Positions 8,670 through 18,026 of a stretch of 34,533 nucleotides of DNA are shown here, one piece after another. Both the position numbers and the translations under genes were made by a program. The notes below the pieces were generated by a model, which was not told where the DNA came from, made no database searches, and saw only the letters and a program-made list of their open reading frames with translations. Position 1 is the stretch's first letter. Every line of letters starts with the position of its first letter. The DNA lies in the NCBI GenBank assembly GCA_947567075.1, contig CANOLZ010000010.1:1-34533 (forward strand), given 5' to 3'. The DNA comes from an uncultured bacterium (lineage in GTDB: Bacteria > Bacillota > Clostridia > Lachnospirales > Lachnospiraceae).

Positions 8670-10252
8670 TAAAAACATTTGCAGCCATTGATGTGGGCTC
8701 TTATGAAATAGGAATGAAAATTTTTGAGATTTCCAAAAAAGGGATGAAAGAAATCGATTATGTAAGACATAGAATTGAGTTAGGTTCCGATATTTATCAG
8801 TGGGGAAAGCTAAGTTTTGAGAAAATGGACGAGCTTTGTGAAGTGTTAGGACGTTTTACAGAGATAATGAAAACCTATCGCACAGATAATTACAGAGCGT
8901 ATGGGACAAGCGCCATTCGAGAGGCGGAAAATACATTAATTATACAGGAGCAAATAAAAATAAAGACAGGACTTTTACTAGGAGTATTAAGCAATGCGGA
9001 ACAAAGATATTTAATATATAAGTCTGTAGCATCTAAGGGAGAGGCCTTTACCCATTTTATCGAAAAGGGAACAGCGATTGTGGATGTAGGGGGAGGGAGC
9101 ATTCAAGTCTCCCTTTTTGACAAGGATAAATTGTTTGCCACCCAGAACATGCGTATTGGTATATTGCGGATCCGGGAAATGCTTAGAAATCTTCAACCCA
9201 AATCCAGCCATTACGAATGTCTCATAGAGGAATTAGTGGATCATGAGCTTCATATGTTTAAAAAGCTCTATCTAAAAGATTGTAACATAAAAAATATCAT
9301 TGTGATTGATGATTATATATCCTATATTATGGGTAAGCTCAGCGAAGGATTTTCCCTTGACACGATTACAAGTGAGCAGTATATGAAATTTTTAAATATT
9401 TTAAGGGAGAAGTCTCCGGAACAAGTGGCTAAAGACATGGGAATTCCTGAAGAAAACTCTTCTTTGCTTGTGCCCTCAGCTATTTGCTATAAACGGATGA
9501 TTGAAGTAATGGATGCAGAAACCTTATGGGCTCCTGGAGTGACCTTAAGTGATGGAATGGCTTATGATTATGCAGAAAAAAATAAAATATTTAAGGTGCC
9601 TCACAACTTTGAAAATGATATTATTGCCTGTGCAAAAAATATAAGTAAACGTTATATGGGAAGTAAGAGCACAGGAACTGCCCTGGAGACAACGGCTCTT
9701 TCTATTTTTGACAGTATGAAAAAAGTTCATGGACTGGGAAAAAGGGAAAGACTCCTCTTACAAATCGCCTCTCTTTTGCATGATTGCGGAAAATACATTA
9801 GTTTTACAGATGTGGAGGTATGTTCTTACAATATTATTATGTCTACGGAGATTATTGGACTTTCCCAAAAAGAAAGGGAAATTATTGCCAATGTAGTGAA
9901 ATATAATGTTCAGTCTTTCCTTTCTTTTAGTGAGCTTTCCATAGGTTCTATGATGGATGAAAGTGATTATATTGTTATTGCAAAGCTTGCGGCTATTTTG
10001 CGGGTGGCCAATGGGCTGGACAGGGGACATAAGCAGAAGTTTAAAAAATTAAAGGCCACGGTGAAAGAAAAGCAGTTAGTATTATCTTTGGACTCTGAGA
10101 TGGACTTTACGTTGGAAAAAGGTTTGTTTCAGGAAAAGGTGAATTTTTTTGAGGAAGTTTTTAGCTTAAAACCAGTCATTAAGCAAAAAAGAATTTATGG
10201 ATCTTCCATAAATGTAGAAAGGATAGAAGATGAAGGAAGAGATGAACTTTAA
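8666..10252 (+). CDS. ppx: Ppx/GppA exopolyphosphatase with C-terminal HD domain
   Basis: It likely removes terminal phosphate from polyphosphate, or pentaphosphate from pppGpp. The ASKHA-fold N-terminal half has FAAIDVGSYEIGMKIFEI, YGTSAIREAEN, an acidic NAEQRYLIY segment that should hold the catalytic Glu, and AIVDVGGGSIQVS. The C-terminal half carries SLLHDCGKYI, an HD motif. Where related proteins have further histidines, this one reads VEVCSYNIIMSTE, so the HD part may be non-catalytic. I set the start at 8666 because ATGA overlaps the DUF815 stop and GGGGAGGAG lies 9 nt upstream. The frame remains open further upstream to 8573, inside DUF815. The protein has 528 aa. Confidence 0.88.
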   Translation: MIKTFAAIDVGSYEIGMKIFEISKKGMKEIDYVRHRIELGSDIYQWGKLSFEKMDELCEVLGRFTEIMKTYRTDNYRAYGTSAIREAENTLIIQEQIKIKTGLLLGVLSNAEQRYLIYKSVASKGEAFTHFIEKGTAIVDVGGGSIQVSLFDKDKLFATQNMRIGILRIREMLRNLQPKSSHYECLIEELVDHELHMFKKLYLKDCNIKNIIVIDDYISYIMGKLSEGFSLDTITSEQYMKFLNILREKSPEQVAKDMGIPEENSSLLVPSAICYKRMIEVMDAETLWAPGVTLSDGMAYDYAEKNKIFKVPHNFENDIIACAKNISKRYMGSKSTGTALETTALSIFDSMKKVHGLGKRERLLLQIASLLHDCGKYISFTDVEVCSYNIIMSTEIIGLSQKEREIIANVVKYNVQSFLSFSELSIGSMMDESDYIVIAKLAAILRVANGLDRGHKQKFKKLKATVKEKQLVLSLDSEMDFTLEKGLFQEKVNFFEEVFSLKPVIKQKRIYGSSINVERIEDEGRDEL

Positions 10253-12365
10253 AAATCCTGTGTATTATAAAAACAGAGAGCTTAGCTGGCTCCTTTTTAA
10301 CTATCGGGTGTTAAGTGAAGCAAGGGATAAGAACATTCCATTGTTTGAACGGTTAAAATTTTTAAGTATAACAGCTTCTAATTTAGACGAATTTTTTATG
10401 ATCCGAGTTGCCTCCTTAAAGGATCTTGTAAATGCAAAAATTGGGAGAAAGGATATTGCCGGTTTGACCCCAGAGGAGCAGCTAAGACAGGTGAATAAAG
10501 AGACTCACGAACTTGTATACCAGCAATATTCTATCTACAACCGTTCTCTTGTTCCCCTTCTAAAGGAAAAGGGGCTTCATCTTATTAGTTCCCATGAGCA
10601 GCTAAATAAGGAGCAGAAAAAATATGTGGATTCCTATTTTGAGGACAATGTCTACCCTGTTCTTACTCCTATGGCTGTAGATTCCAGCAGACCTTTTCCT
10701 CTTATACGCAACAAAACCTTGAATATTGGGGCTTTAGTTTCAAAAAAAGGAGGTGATGGGGAGGAGATCGATTTCGCCACAGTACAGGTGCCAGCGGTAC
10801 TTCCAAGAATGATTACAATTCCTTCAAATAAAAAGGGAATCTTGAATATTATTTTGCTGGAAGAGATTATTGAAAGGAATATTGAGAAACTATTTTTAAA
10901 TTATCATATTATATGTGCCCATCCTTTTCGAATTATGAGAGATGCAGACTTCACTATTGAAGAAGATGAGACAGAAGATTTGCTAAAAGAAATTGAAAGA
11001 CAGTTGAAGAAGAGACAGTGGGGAGAGGCCATTCGACTGGAAGTGGAGGAGGGAATGGATAAGCGGCTTTTGAAGCTTATTCGTAAAGAGCTGAATATTA
11101 AAGAGCAGGATATTTTTAATATTCATGGTCCCTTAGATTTGACATTTCTTATGAAGATGTATGGGATGGAAGGGTTTGACCATTTAAAGACACCCCCATT
11201 TCTTCCCCAGCCAGTAAAAGATTTTCAGGAAGATAAGGATATTTTTGAGAGAATTCGCAGGGAGGATATTTTGCTGAATCATCCTTATGAATCTTTTACT
11301 CCTGTTGTAGACTTTGTAAAAGCAGCGGCAAAGGATAAGGATGTACTGGCTATTAAGCAGACATTATACAGAGTCAGCGGAAACTCTCCCATCATAGCCT
11401 CTTTAGCCCAGGCTGCAGAAAATGGAAAACAAGTTTCTGTCTTAGTGGAATTAAAGGCTAGGTTTGATGAAGAAAATAATATTGTCTGGGCAAAAAAATT
11501 GGAGAAGGCAGGCTGCCATGTTATTTATGGACTGGTAGGATTAAAAACCCATAGTAAAATTACTTTAGTCGTGCGCAGGGAAGAAGACGGAATTCGCAGG
11601 TATGTCCACTTAGGAACAGGAAATTATAACGATGCTACGGCAAAGCTTTATACAGACATTGGGCTCTTTACGTGTTCAGAGGCTATTGGGGAGGACGCCA
11701 CAGCAGTCTTTAACATGCTTTCTGGCTATTCGGAGCCTTTATCCTGGAATAAATTATCTTTAGCGCCTTTGTGGCTGAAAGAAAAATTTTTAAATTTAAT
11801 TCGTAGAGAGAGAGACAATGCAGGGGAGGGAAAAAAGGCCCATATCATTGCTAAAATGAATTCTTTGTGCGATCAGGACATTATTGCGGCTTTGTATGAG
11901 GCGTCCTCAAAAGGAGTAAACATTCAGCTGATTATTCGAGGAATCTGTTGCTTACGAGTGGGCATTCCCCGTGTAAGTGAGAACATACAAGTGACTTCTA
12001 TTGTGGGGAACTTTTTAGAGCACAGCAGAATTTTTTATTTTTATAATGGAGGAAAAGAAGAATTTTACTGTTCCAGCGCTGACTGGATGCCTAGAAACTT
12101 AGAGAGAAGGGTAGAGATTTTGTTTCCTGTAGAACAGGAAGAATTGCAAAAAAGACTTTGGCATATTTTGCAGCTTCAGCTTAAGGATAATGTAAAAGCC
12201 CATATTTTGCAGACAGACGGAAGTTATGAAAAGATTGACAAAAGGGGAAAAACATTAGTAAATTCCCAGGAATTATTTTGTGAGGAGGCTATAGAAGGGG
12301 GAAAGAGTGAAAATGATGTTATAAAAACACGAAGATTTATTCCAGAGGAGAGAGTAGATGAATAA
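10230..12365 (+). CDS. ppk1: Polyphosphate kinase 1
   Basis: It reversibly transfers the gamma phosphate of ATP onto a polyphosphate chain. All PPK1 domains are visible in 711 aa: an N-terminal ELSWLLFNYRVLSEA, TASNLDEFFMIR, then CAHPFRIMRDADF. The phospholipase-D-like catalytic half has LYRVSGNSPI, VSVLVELKARFDEENN and LKTHSKI, with the autophosphorylated His near residue 440. LGTGNYND follows, and LEHSRIFYF carries the second His, near 597. AAAGGA lies 6 nt before the ATG. It overlaps ppx by 23 nt and maf by 8 nt. Kinase and phosphatase are therefore made together. Confidence 0.97.
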   Translation: MKEEMNFKNPVYYKNRELSWLLFNYRVLSEARDKNIPLFERLKFLSITASNLDEFFMIRVASLKDLVNAKIGRKDIAGLTPEEQLRQVNKETHELVYQQYSIYNRSLVPLLKEKGLHLISSHEQLNKEQKKYVDSYFEDNVYPVLTPMAVDSSRPFPLIRNKTLNIGALVSKKGGDGEEIDFATVQVPAVLPRMITIPSNKKGILNIILLEEIIERNIEKLFLNYHIICAHPFRIMRDADFTIEEDETEDLLKEIERQLKKRQWGEAIRLEVEEGMDKRLLKLIRKELNIKEQDIFNIHGPLDLTFLMKMYGMEGFDHLKTPPFLPQPVKDFQEDKDIFERIRREDILLNHPYESFTPVVDFVKAAAKDKDVLAIKQTLYRVSGNSPIIASLAQAAENGKQVSVLVELKARFDEENNIVWAKKLEKAGCHVIYGLVGLKTHSKITLVVRREEDGIRRYVHLGTGNYNDATAKLYTDIGLFTCSEAIGEDATAVFNMLSGYSEPLSWNKLSLAPLWLKEKFLNLIRRERDNAGEGKKAHIIAKMNSLCDQDIIAALYEASSKGVNIQLIIRGICCLRVGIPRVSENIQVTSIVGNFLEHSRIFYFYNGGKEEFYCSSADWMPRNLERRVEILFPVEQEELQKRLWHILQLQLKDNVKAHILQTDGSYEKIDKRGKTLVNSQELFCEEAIEGGKSENDVIKTRRFIPEERVDE

Positions 12366-12990
12366 AAAATACAAGTTTATTTTGGCCTCTTCTTCACCAA
12401 GAAGAAAGGAAATTTTAAATCAGATAGGAATGTATCCTTATATATGGCCAAGTCATTGTGAAGAAGTGATAACAAAAACAATACCTTTTGAAGTAGGGGA
12501 GGAATTAGCAAGACAAAAAGCAGAAGAGATCTTCCAAAAAGCAAAGAAGGAAGAAAATCCACAAAGTATATTGATTTTAGGGGCAGATACTATTGTTGCA
12601 AAGGAAAACAAAATAATGGGTAAACCAAAGACAGAGGGGGAAGCAAAGGAAATGCTCCTCCTTCTACAAGATGGAAGCCATGAGGTGTATACAGGAGTGA
12701 CGTTGATCTACCAGAGGGGAAAAGAGAAAAGAGAAGTGACCTTTCATGAAAAGACAGAAGTATTTGTATACCCTATGTCCATAAAAGAAATTGAGGAATA
12801 TATCCTCACAGGGGAGCCTATGGACAAGGCAGGGGCCTATGGAATACAAGGAATCTTTGCCCAATATATTGAAAAAATTCACGGAGACTTTTATAATGTG
12901 GCAGGACTTCCTATTGGAAGGATTAAAAGAGAAATGAAAAAAATATTAGGAGAAGAGGAAGAGATAAATGATTCGATTCATTGTGACTGA
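12358..12990 (+). CDS. maf: Maf-family nucleoside triphosphate pyrophosphatase
   Basis: Maf proteins hydrolyse non-canonical or pyrimidine NTPs and were first linked to septum inhibition. The 210-aa protein has the N-terminal LASSSPRRKEIL, the central GADTIVAKENKIMGKP and YTGVTLI, and the C-terminal DKAGAYGIQG and NVAGLPIG motifs. The tail after about residue 195 (EILGEEEE-like) is charged and extends beyond the usual fold. It overlaps ppk1 by 8 nt and the next HAD gene by 23 nt. Confidence 0.95.
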   Translation: MNKKYKFILASSSPRRKEILNQIGMYPYIWPSHCEEVITKTIPFEVGEELARQKAEEIFQKAKKEENPQSILILGADTIVAKENKIMGKPKTEGEAKEMLLLLQDGSHEVYTGVTLIYQRGKEKREVTFHEKTEVFVYPMSIKEIEEYILTGEPMDKAGAYGIQGIFAQYIEKIHGDFYNVAGLPIGRIKREMKKILGEEEEINDSIHCD

Positions 12991-13759
12991 TGTAGATGGT
13001 ACCTTAGTAAAGGATGGATCTCCAGAAGTGTACCCAGAGCTTTTTGATGTAGTAAAACAATTAAAGGAAAGAGGAATGATATTTGCTGTGGCCAGTGGAC
13101 GCCAGTATGATAGCATTCGCAGAATGTTTGAACCCATTGCCAATGATATGATTTTTATAGCGGAAAATGGCTCCCATGTTGTGTGCAGAGGTCAAAAGAT
13201 GGATGTCACCCTTATGGATCCAAAGATGGCCAGGGAAGTGATTGAAGAGCTTAGAACTTTAGGAGAAGGGTATGATCTTGTTGTATCCACGCCAAATGGC
13301 TGCTATATAGAATCCAAAAATAAACAATTTTTGGATCTTATTCGTCATGGATATCGAAATAAGATGACCTTAGTAGAAGATGTGCTAAAAGAACCTTTAT
13401 CTATTAATAAGGTGGCAGTTTTCCATCGACCTAGTATTCGGGATATAGGAGAAGGACGACTTATCCCTAAGTGGAAGGACAAGCTGAAAGTATGCATGGC
13501 TGGAGAAGATTGGGTAGATTTTATGGATCTGTCTGTGGATAAGGGGAAAGCCATGGAAAAAATACAAAAGTTTTTTGGCATTCTTCCTGAAGAGACAATG
13601 GCTTTTGGGGATAATGGAAATGATTTAGGAATGATGAAAATGGCAAAGGAAAGTTATGCTGTGGAGACAGGGAGAGAAGAGGTGAAAAAGGCTGCAAAAT
13701 ATATATGTGGCTCTTATGAAAAAAAAGGAGTTTATGAAGTTATGAAATCATTGCTGTAA
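12968..13759 (+). CDS. Cof-type HAD-superfamily phosphatase (IIB)
   Basis: A cytoplasmic 263-aa phosphatase. HAD motif I is IVTDVDGTLV, motif II is AVASGRQYD, a Lys lies in the cap-proximal DKGKAMEKI, and motif IV is AFGDNGNDLGMM. Members act on sugar phosphates or flavin/pyridoxal phosphates; the substrate cannot be assigned. The ATG lies 23 nt inside maf, with GAGGAAGAG just upstream. The next HAD gene follows after 15 nt. Confidence 0.9.
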   Translation: MIRFIVTDVDGTLVKDGSPEVYPELFDVVKQLKERGMIFAVASGRQYDSIRRMFEPIANDMIFIAENGSHVVCRGQKMDVTLMDPKMAREVIEELRTLGEGYDLVVSTPNGCYIESKNKQFLDLIRHGYRNKMTLVEDVLKEPLSINKVAVFHRPSIRDIGEGRLIPKWKDKLKVCMAGEDWVDFMDLSVDKGKAMEKIQKFFGILPEETMAFGDNGNDLGMMKMAKESYAVETGREEVKKAAKYICGSYEKKGVYEVMKSLL

Positions 13760-13774
13760 AGGAAAGGAAAAAAG

Positions 13775-14425
13775 ATGAAAGAAGTTATTTTTGATCTAGA
13801 CGGGACTTTACTGGATACAATCAAATCCATTGAGCTTTGTGGAAACAAAGCCTTAAAGGAATATGGATATGAGCCTATTCCTAGGAAAAAATATTGTTAT
13901 TTTGCTGGAGACGGGGCTAAGGAATTAGTGCGCCGTATGTTAAGGGAGAGGGGAGATGAAGAGCTTGAGAACTTGGATAAGGTATATGAAAAATATTGTG
14001 AATTTTTTCAGACAGACTGCTTCTACCAGGTAGCTCCCTATGAAGGAATCCCAGAGCTTCTTAAAAAACTAAAAGAGGCTGGGATGAAAATGGCCGTGTT
14101 ATCTAATAAACCCCACAAAAGAACAGTAGAGGTCATTGAGAAGTTTTTTGGGAAAGGATATTTTGACTGGGTACAAGGGCAAAAGGATGGATTGCCTAAA
14201 AAGCCAAGCCCAGAGGGGGCGTTGGCAATAGCTGAAAAATGGGGGATAGATCCAAAAGACTGTCTCTATGTGGGGGATACAGACACAGATATGAAAACAG
14301 GAAAATCAGCAGGCATGTATACGGTAGGAGTGCTTTGGGGATTTCGAAACAGGAAAGAGCTGGAAGAAAATAAGGCGGACGCCATTATTGAAAATCCAAA
14401 GGAGCTGTATACCTATTTTTTATAA
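13775..14425 (+). CDS. HAD-superfamily hydrolase, phosphoglycolate phosphatase-like
   Basis: A 216-aa HAD IA enzyme. Motif I is VIFDLDGTLLDT, motif II AVLSNKPHKRT, the motif III Lys lies in LPKKPSPEGAL, and motif IV is YVGDTDTDMKTGKSAGM. This set resembles Gph and PpaX, but substrate specificity cannot be called. AAAGGAAAAAAG lies before the ATG. It ends the plus-strand run, and its last 6 nt overlap the end of the convergent minus-strand gene. There is thus no room for an intergenic terminator. Confidence 0.85.
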   Translation: MKEVIFDLDGTLLDTIKSIELCGNKALKEYGYEPIPRKKYCYFAGDGAKELVRRMLRERGDEELENLDKVYEKYCEFFQTDCFYQVAPYEGIPELLKKLKEAGMKMAVLSNKPHKRTVEVIEKFFGKGYFDWVQGQKDGLPKKPSPEGALAIAEKWGIDPKDCLYVGDTDTDMKTGKSAGMYTVGVLWGFRNRKELEENKADAIIENPKELYTYFL

Positions 14426-15232
14426 TATAAATTTCTCGATTACTTCCTGAATGCCGTCCTGATTATGATCCTTTGTTGTAATATAATCAGCATACTGTTT
14501 TGCCACGTCTGTCCCATTTTTCATTACAACGCCAATGCCAGCAGCTTGCAACATAGAAATATCATTTTGCTCGTCCCCTACAGCAACAGAATTTTCAATG
14601 GGAATTTGAAAGTATTGGCACATAAATTTTAAAGAATTACCTTTGGAGGCTAAGTAGGAACCATATTCCAATAAAATAGGCTGGGAAAAAACACTATTCA
14701 TTTTCTTATCTGCCCAGTCAGTCATATACTTTTGGAAGTCTACAAGCTTCCTTTGGTCTTTTAAGTTCATAACAATCATTTTAATAGGCTCTTCTTCTAA
14801 AGCATCTAGAACGTCAGGTACAACGAGGGCGGGCATTTGAATATGATTTTTATATAATTCCAGTTCTTCTGTATCCCTTTCAGATAGGATATGGGTTCTG
14901 GAATAAGTGTGACAGTGGAGATGGAAAGAATGAGCCTTATCAAAAAGGTAGCGCACGTGTTCAAAAGGAATGGAAAGTTTTTGAATGGTTTTTTTCTCAT
15001 AGCAGTCATAAATAAGGGCTCCATTATAGCTGGAGATGTAAAATCCAGGCTGGATAAAGCCAAAGGTTTCTGCCAGCTTTAAGGCGCTTTGGATAGGACG
15101 GCCTGTGGCCATCATAAATTTATGCCCTTTGGAAATCATTTCTTCAATAGCTGCCTTGGAAGCAGGAGTAATTTCTTTTTTTGCATTCAATAATGTACCG
15201 TCTAAATCACTGAATAATATTTTCCTATTCAT
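14420..15232 (-). CDS. Cof-type HAD-superfamily phosphatase (IIB)
   Basis: About 270 aa with motif I ILFSDLDGTLLNA, motif II MMATGRPIQ, a Lys in SKGNSLKFM and motif IV AVGDEQNDISML. It resembles sugar-phosphate/Cof phosphatases; the substrate is unknown. I chose the ATG at 15232 because GGAG lies 8 nt upstream and the protein then begins MNRKILFSDLDG. An in-frame ATG at 15250, overlapping the PHP stop, would add six residues. It is the last gene of the ABC-F/PHP/HAD minus-strand operon. Confidence 0.88.
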   Translation of the reverse strand: MNRKILFSDLDGTLLNAKKEITPASKAAIEEMISKGHKFMMATGRPIQSALKLAETFGFIQPGFYISSYNGALIYDCYEKKTIQKLSIPFEHVRYLFDKAHSFHLHCHTYSRTHILSERDTEELELYKNHIQMPALVVPDVLDALEEEPIKMIVMNLKDQRKLVDFQKYMTDWADKKMNSVFSQPILLEYGSYLASKGNSLKFMCQYFQIPIENSVAVGDEQNDISMLQAAGIGVVMKNGTDVAKQYADYITTKDHNQDGIQEVIEKFIL

Positions 15233-15246
15233 TTTCAATTCTCCAT

Positions 15247-16089
15247 TCATGAGAGCAAAGATTGTAATTGTTCCAAAATAGATTCAGGAACAAAGAGACT
15301 TCCATAGCCTGTTTTTAAATCTAGGCCAGGCTTGTTGTCACCGTGAAAATCCGATCCGCCGCTTATGGCCAGGTTATATTTTTTTGCCAGTTCTTTCATT
15401 TCTTTTGTCTGGGCACCTGTATAGGTAGAATAGATAGCTTCTAGCCCCATTAATCCCCTTTTTGCCAAAGTTTTTACTAATGATTCCAATCCCTCTTTGC
15501 CCATATGATAGAGGGGTGGATGGGCCAATATAGGAATTCCTCCAGCTTTTTTTATGAGATCAATAGCTTGAAAGGGAGTGACTTTTTCCCTAGGGACAAA
15601 ATAGGGGCAGTCTTCCCCGATATAGCGTTCAAAGGCTTCTTTTCTGCTGGAGACAAACCCATGCTCTAACAAAAAGGCGGCATAGTGGGAGCGGGTAATG
15701 GTTGCATTGGGACAAAGCTCTTTGAGAGCTTCCACTGTAATGGGGATTCCAGCATCCTGGAGTTTCTGGCACATTTTTTCGTTCCGATGGATTCGTGAAT
15801 TTTTAAAAGTATTTAAATGTTCTAAAAATGGCTGGCTGTCTATTTGGATAAACAGGCCTAATATATGGATATCTTTTCCCTCATACTCTGTAGACAGTTC
15901 CACCCCAGGCACTACCATAAGCCCAGTTCCCATAGCAGCATCAAGGGCTTCCTGTACTCCGTCCACTGTGTCGTGATCCGTTAGGGCAAAGGCTTTTAAC
16001 TGTTTTTCCAAAGCATATTTCACAAGATGAGCCGGGGTATAGGTGCCGTCAGAGCATAGAGAGTGCACATGAAGATCAACGCCATTCAT
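15247..16089 (-). CDS. PHP-domain phosphoesterase
   Basis: A 280-aa PHP-family metal-dependent phosphoesterase of the TrpH/YciV type. Relatives act as 3',5'-nucleoside bisphosphate phosphatase or 5'-to-3' RNase AM. Metal-ligand motifs in order are VDLHVHSLCSDG, LTDHDTVDG, PGVELST, ILAHPP and GGSDFHG. It starts with ATGA overlapping the ABC-F stop and ends next to the HAD gene, so the three genes are translationally coupled. The exact substrate is not determinable here. Confidence 0.88.
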   Translation of the reverse strand: MNGVDLHVHSLCSDGTYTPAHLVKYALEKQLKAFALTDHDTVDGVQEALDAAMGTGLMVVPGVELSTEYEGKDIHILGLFIQIDSQPFLEHLNTFKNSRIHRNEKMCQKLQDAGIPITVEALKELCPNATITRSHYAAFLLEHGFVSSRKEAFERYIGEDCPYFVPREKVTPFQAIDLIKKAGGIPILAHPPLYHMGKEGLESLVKTLAKRGLMGLEAIYSTYTGAQTKEMKELAKKYNLAISGGSDFHGDNKPGLDLKTGYGSLFVPESILEQLQSLLS

Positions 16090-17726
16090 TCATTTTCATC
16101 CTCCTCTAAAGAAGCAGTATATATAAAACGTTTTCTAGCTGTTTCATCATTTTCCAAATATTCATCATAGGTCGTAATTTTATCAACGAGAGAGCCATCT
16201 GGAAGAATTTCCATAATGCGGTTTGCAGTTGTCTGGACAAATTGGTGGTCATGGGATGCAAAAAGAAGAACACCGGAAAATTTTATGAGTCCGTTATTTA
16301 AGGCGGTAATGGATTCCATGTCCAAATGATTGGTAGGCTCATCTAAAAGGAGTACATTGGAAGCAGAAATCATCATTTTGGATAAAAGACAGCGTACCTT
16401 TTCTCCTCCAGATAAAACCTTTATGTTTTTTACCCCATCTTCTCCAGGAAATAACATACGTCCAAGAAATCCCCGCACATAAGTAACGTCCTTGACAGGA
16501 GAATAGCCAGTGAGCCATTCTGTAATCGTCAAGTCTTTATTAAATTCCTGGGAGTTATCCTTTGGAAAATAAGCTTGCGAGGTAGTGACTCCCCATTTAA
16601 AGGAGCCTTCATCTGGCTCTAATTCCCCCATTAAAATTTTAAAAAGGGTTGTTTTTGCCAGTTCGTTTCCTCCTACAAAGGCAATTTTATCGTCATGCCC
16701 TACAATGAAAGAGAGATTGTCCAGAACTTTTTGACCGTCAATCGTTTTAGAGATGCCTTCCACGGTTAGAACTTCATTTCCAATTTCCCGTTCTGGACGA
16801 AAGTCGATGTAAGGATATTTCCTGCTGGAAGGTTTAATTTCATCTAATTCAATTTTCTCCAGAGCCTTTTTACGGGAAGTAGCCTGCCTGGATTTGGAAG
16901 CATTGGCGCTGAATCGGGAGATAAATTCTTGAAGTTCTTTTATCTTTTCTTCTTTTTTCTTATTGGCTTCTTTCATTTGTTTTATTAAAAGCTGACTGGA
17001 CTCATACCAGAAATCATAATTCCCTGCATATAACTGAATTTTTCCATAATCAATGTCTGCAATATGAGTACATATTTTATTTAAAAAGTACCGATCATGG
17101 GAAACAACAATGACTGTGTTTTCAAAATTAATTAAAAACTCTTCCAGCCAGGCAATAGCGTCTAAATCTAAATGGTTCGTAGGCTCGTCCAAAAGAAGAA
17201 TATCTGGGTCTCCAAAAAGAGCTTTTGCCAAAAGTACCTTCACTTTTTCATTTCCATTTAAATCTTTCATATAAGAGGAGTGAAGGGAAGTGTCAATGCC
17301 TAGTCCATTTAAAAGCATAGCTGCATTGGATTCCGCTTCCCATCCATCCATTTCTGCAAATTCCCCTTCCAGCTCGCTGGCTCGAATGCCATCCTGGTCT
17401 GTAAAGTCTTCTTTGGCATAAATGGCCTCTTTTTCCTTCATAATATCATAAAGCTTCTGATTACCCATGATGACTGTGTCTAAGACGGGAAAATCATCAT
17501 ATTTGAAATGATCCTGTTCTAAAAAGGAAAGTCTCTGGCCTGGAGTCATAGCAATATCTCCCTTTGTTGTGTCCAGCTGGCCGGATAATATTTTTAAAAA
17601 GGTAGACTTACCTGCCCCATTAGCTCCAATGAGGCCATAGCAGTTTCCTTCTGTGAATTTAATATTGACGTCGTCGAATAAGGCTTTTTTTCCTATTCTT
17701 AATGTTACATTGTTTGCACTGATCAT
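16086..17726 (-). CDS. ABC-F ATPase (YkpA/YbiT-like translation factor)
   Basis: A soluble 546-aa twin-NBD protein without membrane segments, of the ABC-F class that acts on ribosomes. NBD1 has Walker A GANGAGKST (about residue 35) and LLLDEPTNHLD. NBD2 has LSGGEKVR and LLLDEPTNHLD. The inter-domain linker FSANASKSRQATSRKKAL is typical of this class. Two motifs are degenerate: the NBD1 signature reads LNGNEKVKV instead of LSGGEK, and the NBD2 Walker A reads GGNELAKTT instead of GxxGxGKT. Resistance versus housekeeping roles cannot be told apart. GAGGGATTCAT precedes the ATG. It heads a three-gene operon. Confidence 0.92.
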   Translation of the reverse strand: MISANNVTLRIGKKALFDDVNIKFTEGNCYGLIGANGAGKSTFLKILSGQLDTTKGDIAMTPGQRLSFLEQDHFKYDDFPVLDTVIMGNQKLYDIMKEKEAIYAKEDFTDQDGIRASELEGEFAEMDGWEAESNAAMLLNGLGIDTSLHSSYMKDLNGNEKVKVLLAKALFGDPDILLLDEPTNHLDLDAIAWLEEFLINFENTVIVVSHDRYFLNKICTHIADIDYGKIQLYAGNYDFWYESSQLLIKQMKEANKKKEEKIKELQEFISRFSANASKSRQATSRKKALEKIELDEIKPSSRKYPYIDFRPEREIGNEVLTVEGISKTIDGQKVLDNLSFIVGHDDKIAFVGGNELAKTTLFKILMGELEPDEGSFKWGVTTSQAYFPKDNSQEFNKDLTITEWLTGYSPVKDVTYVRGFLGRMLFPGEDGVKNIKVLSGGEKVRCLLSKMMISASNVLLLDEPTNHLDMESITALNNGLIKFSGVLLFASHDHQFVQTTANRIMEILPDGSLVDKITTYDEYLENDETARKRFIYTASLEEDENE

Positions 17727-17777
17727 ATGAATCCCTCGTATTTTTTAGATTAACGGGCATTTTAGCCGTTTCCTTCT

Positions 17778-17805
17778 ATTATACATGAAACATTGATAAT
17801 TTCAA
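17778..17805 (-). promoter_or_regulatory. Sigma-A promoter of the ABC-F/PHP/HAD operon
   Basis: Read on the minus strand, TTGAAA (17805-17800) and TATAAT (17783-17778) are separated by 16 bp, about 50 bp before the ABC-F start. The leader contains the small AACGG/CCGTT inverted repeat. Confidence 0.6.
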
Positions 17806-18026
17806 GGATAATACAGGATTTCATAGGAAAAAAAGAGGAGAGGAAATCTGTTGAAAACTTTGGAGAACGTTGAAAAAACAGGAGAGATGGATGTTCTTTA
17901 TAAAAGTGATTTAAAAATAAATGGGTAGTTTTGCCATAAAAACAGTTAGTTACGAAGAAAACTTCTTAAGTTCGACAGAAAAACTGTATGATATATCTCA
18001 ACGAAAAAAAGAAGTGATTTGAAGCA

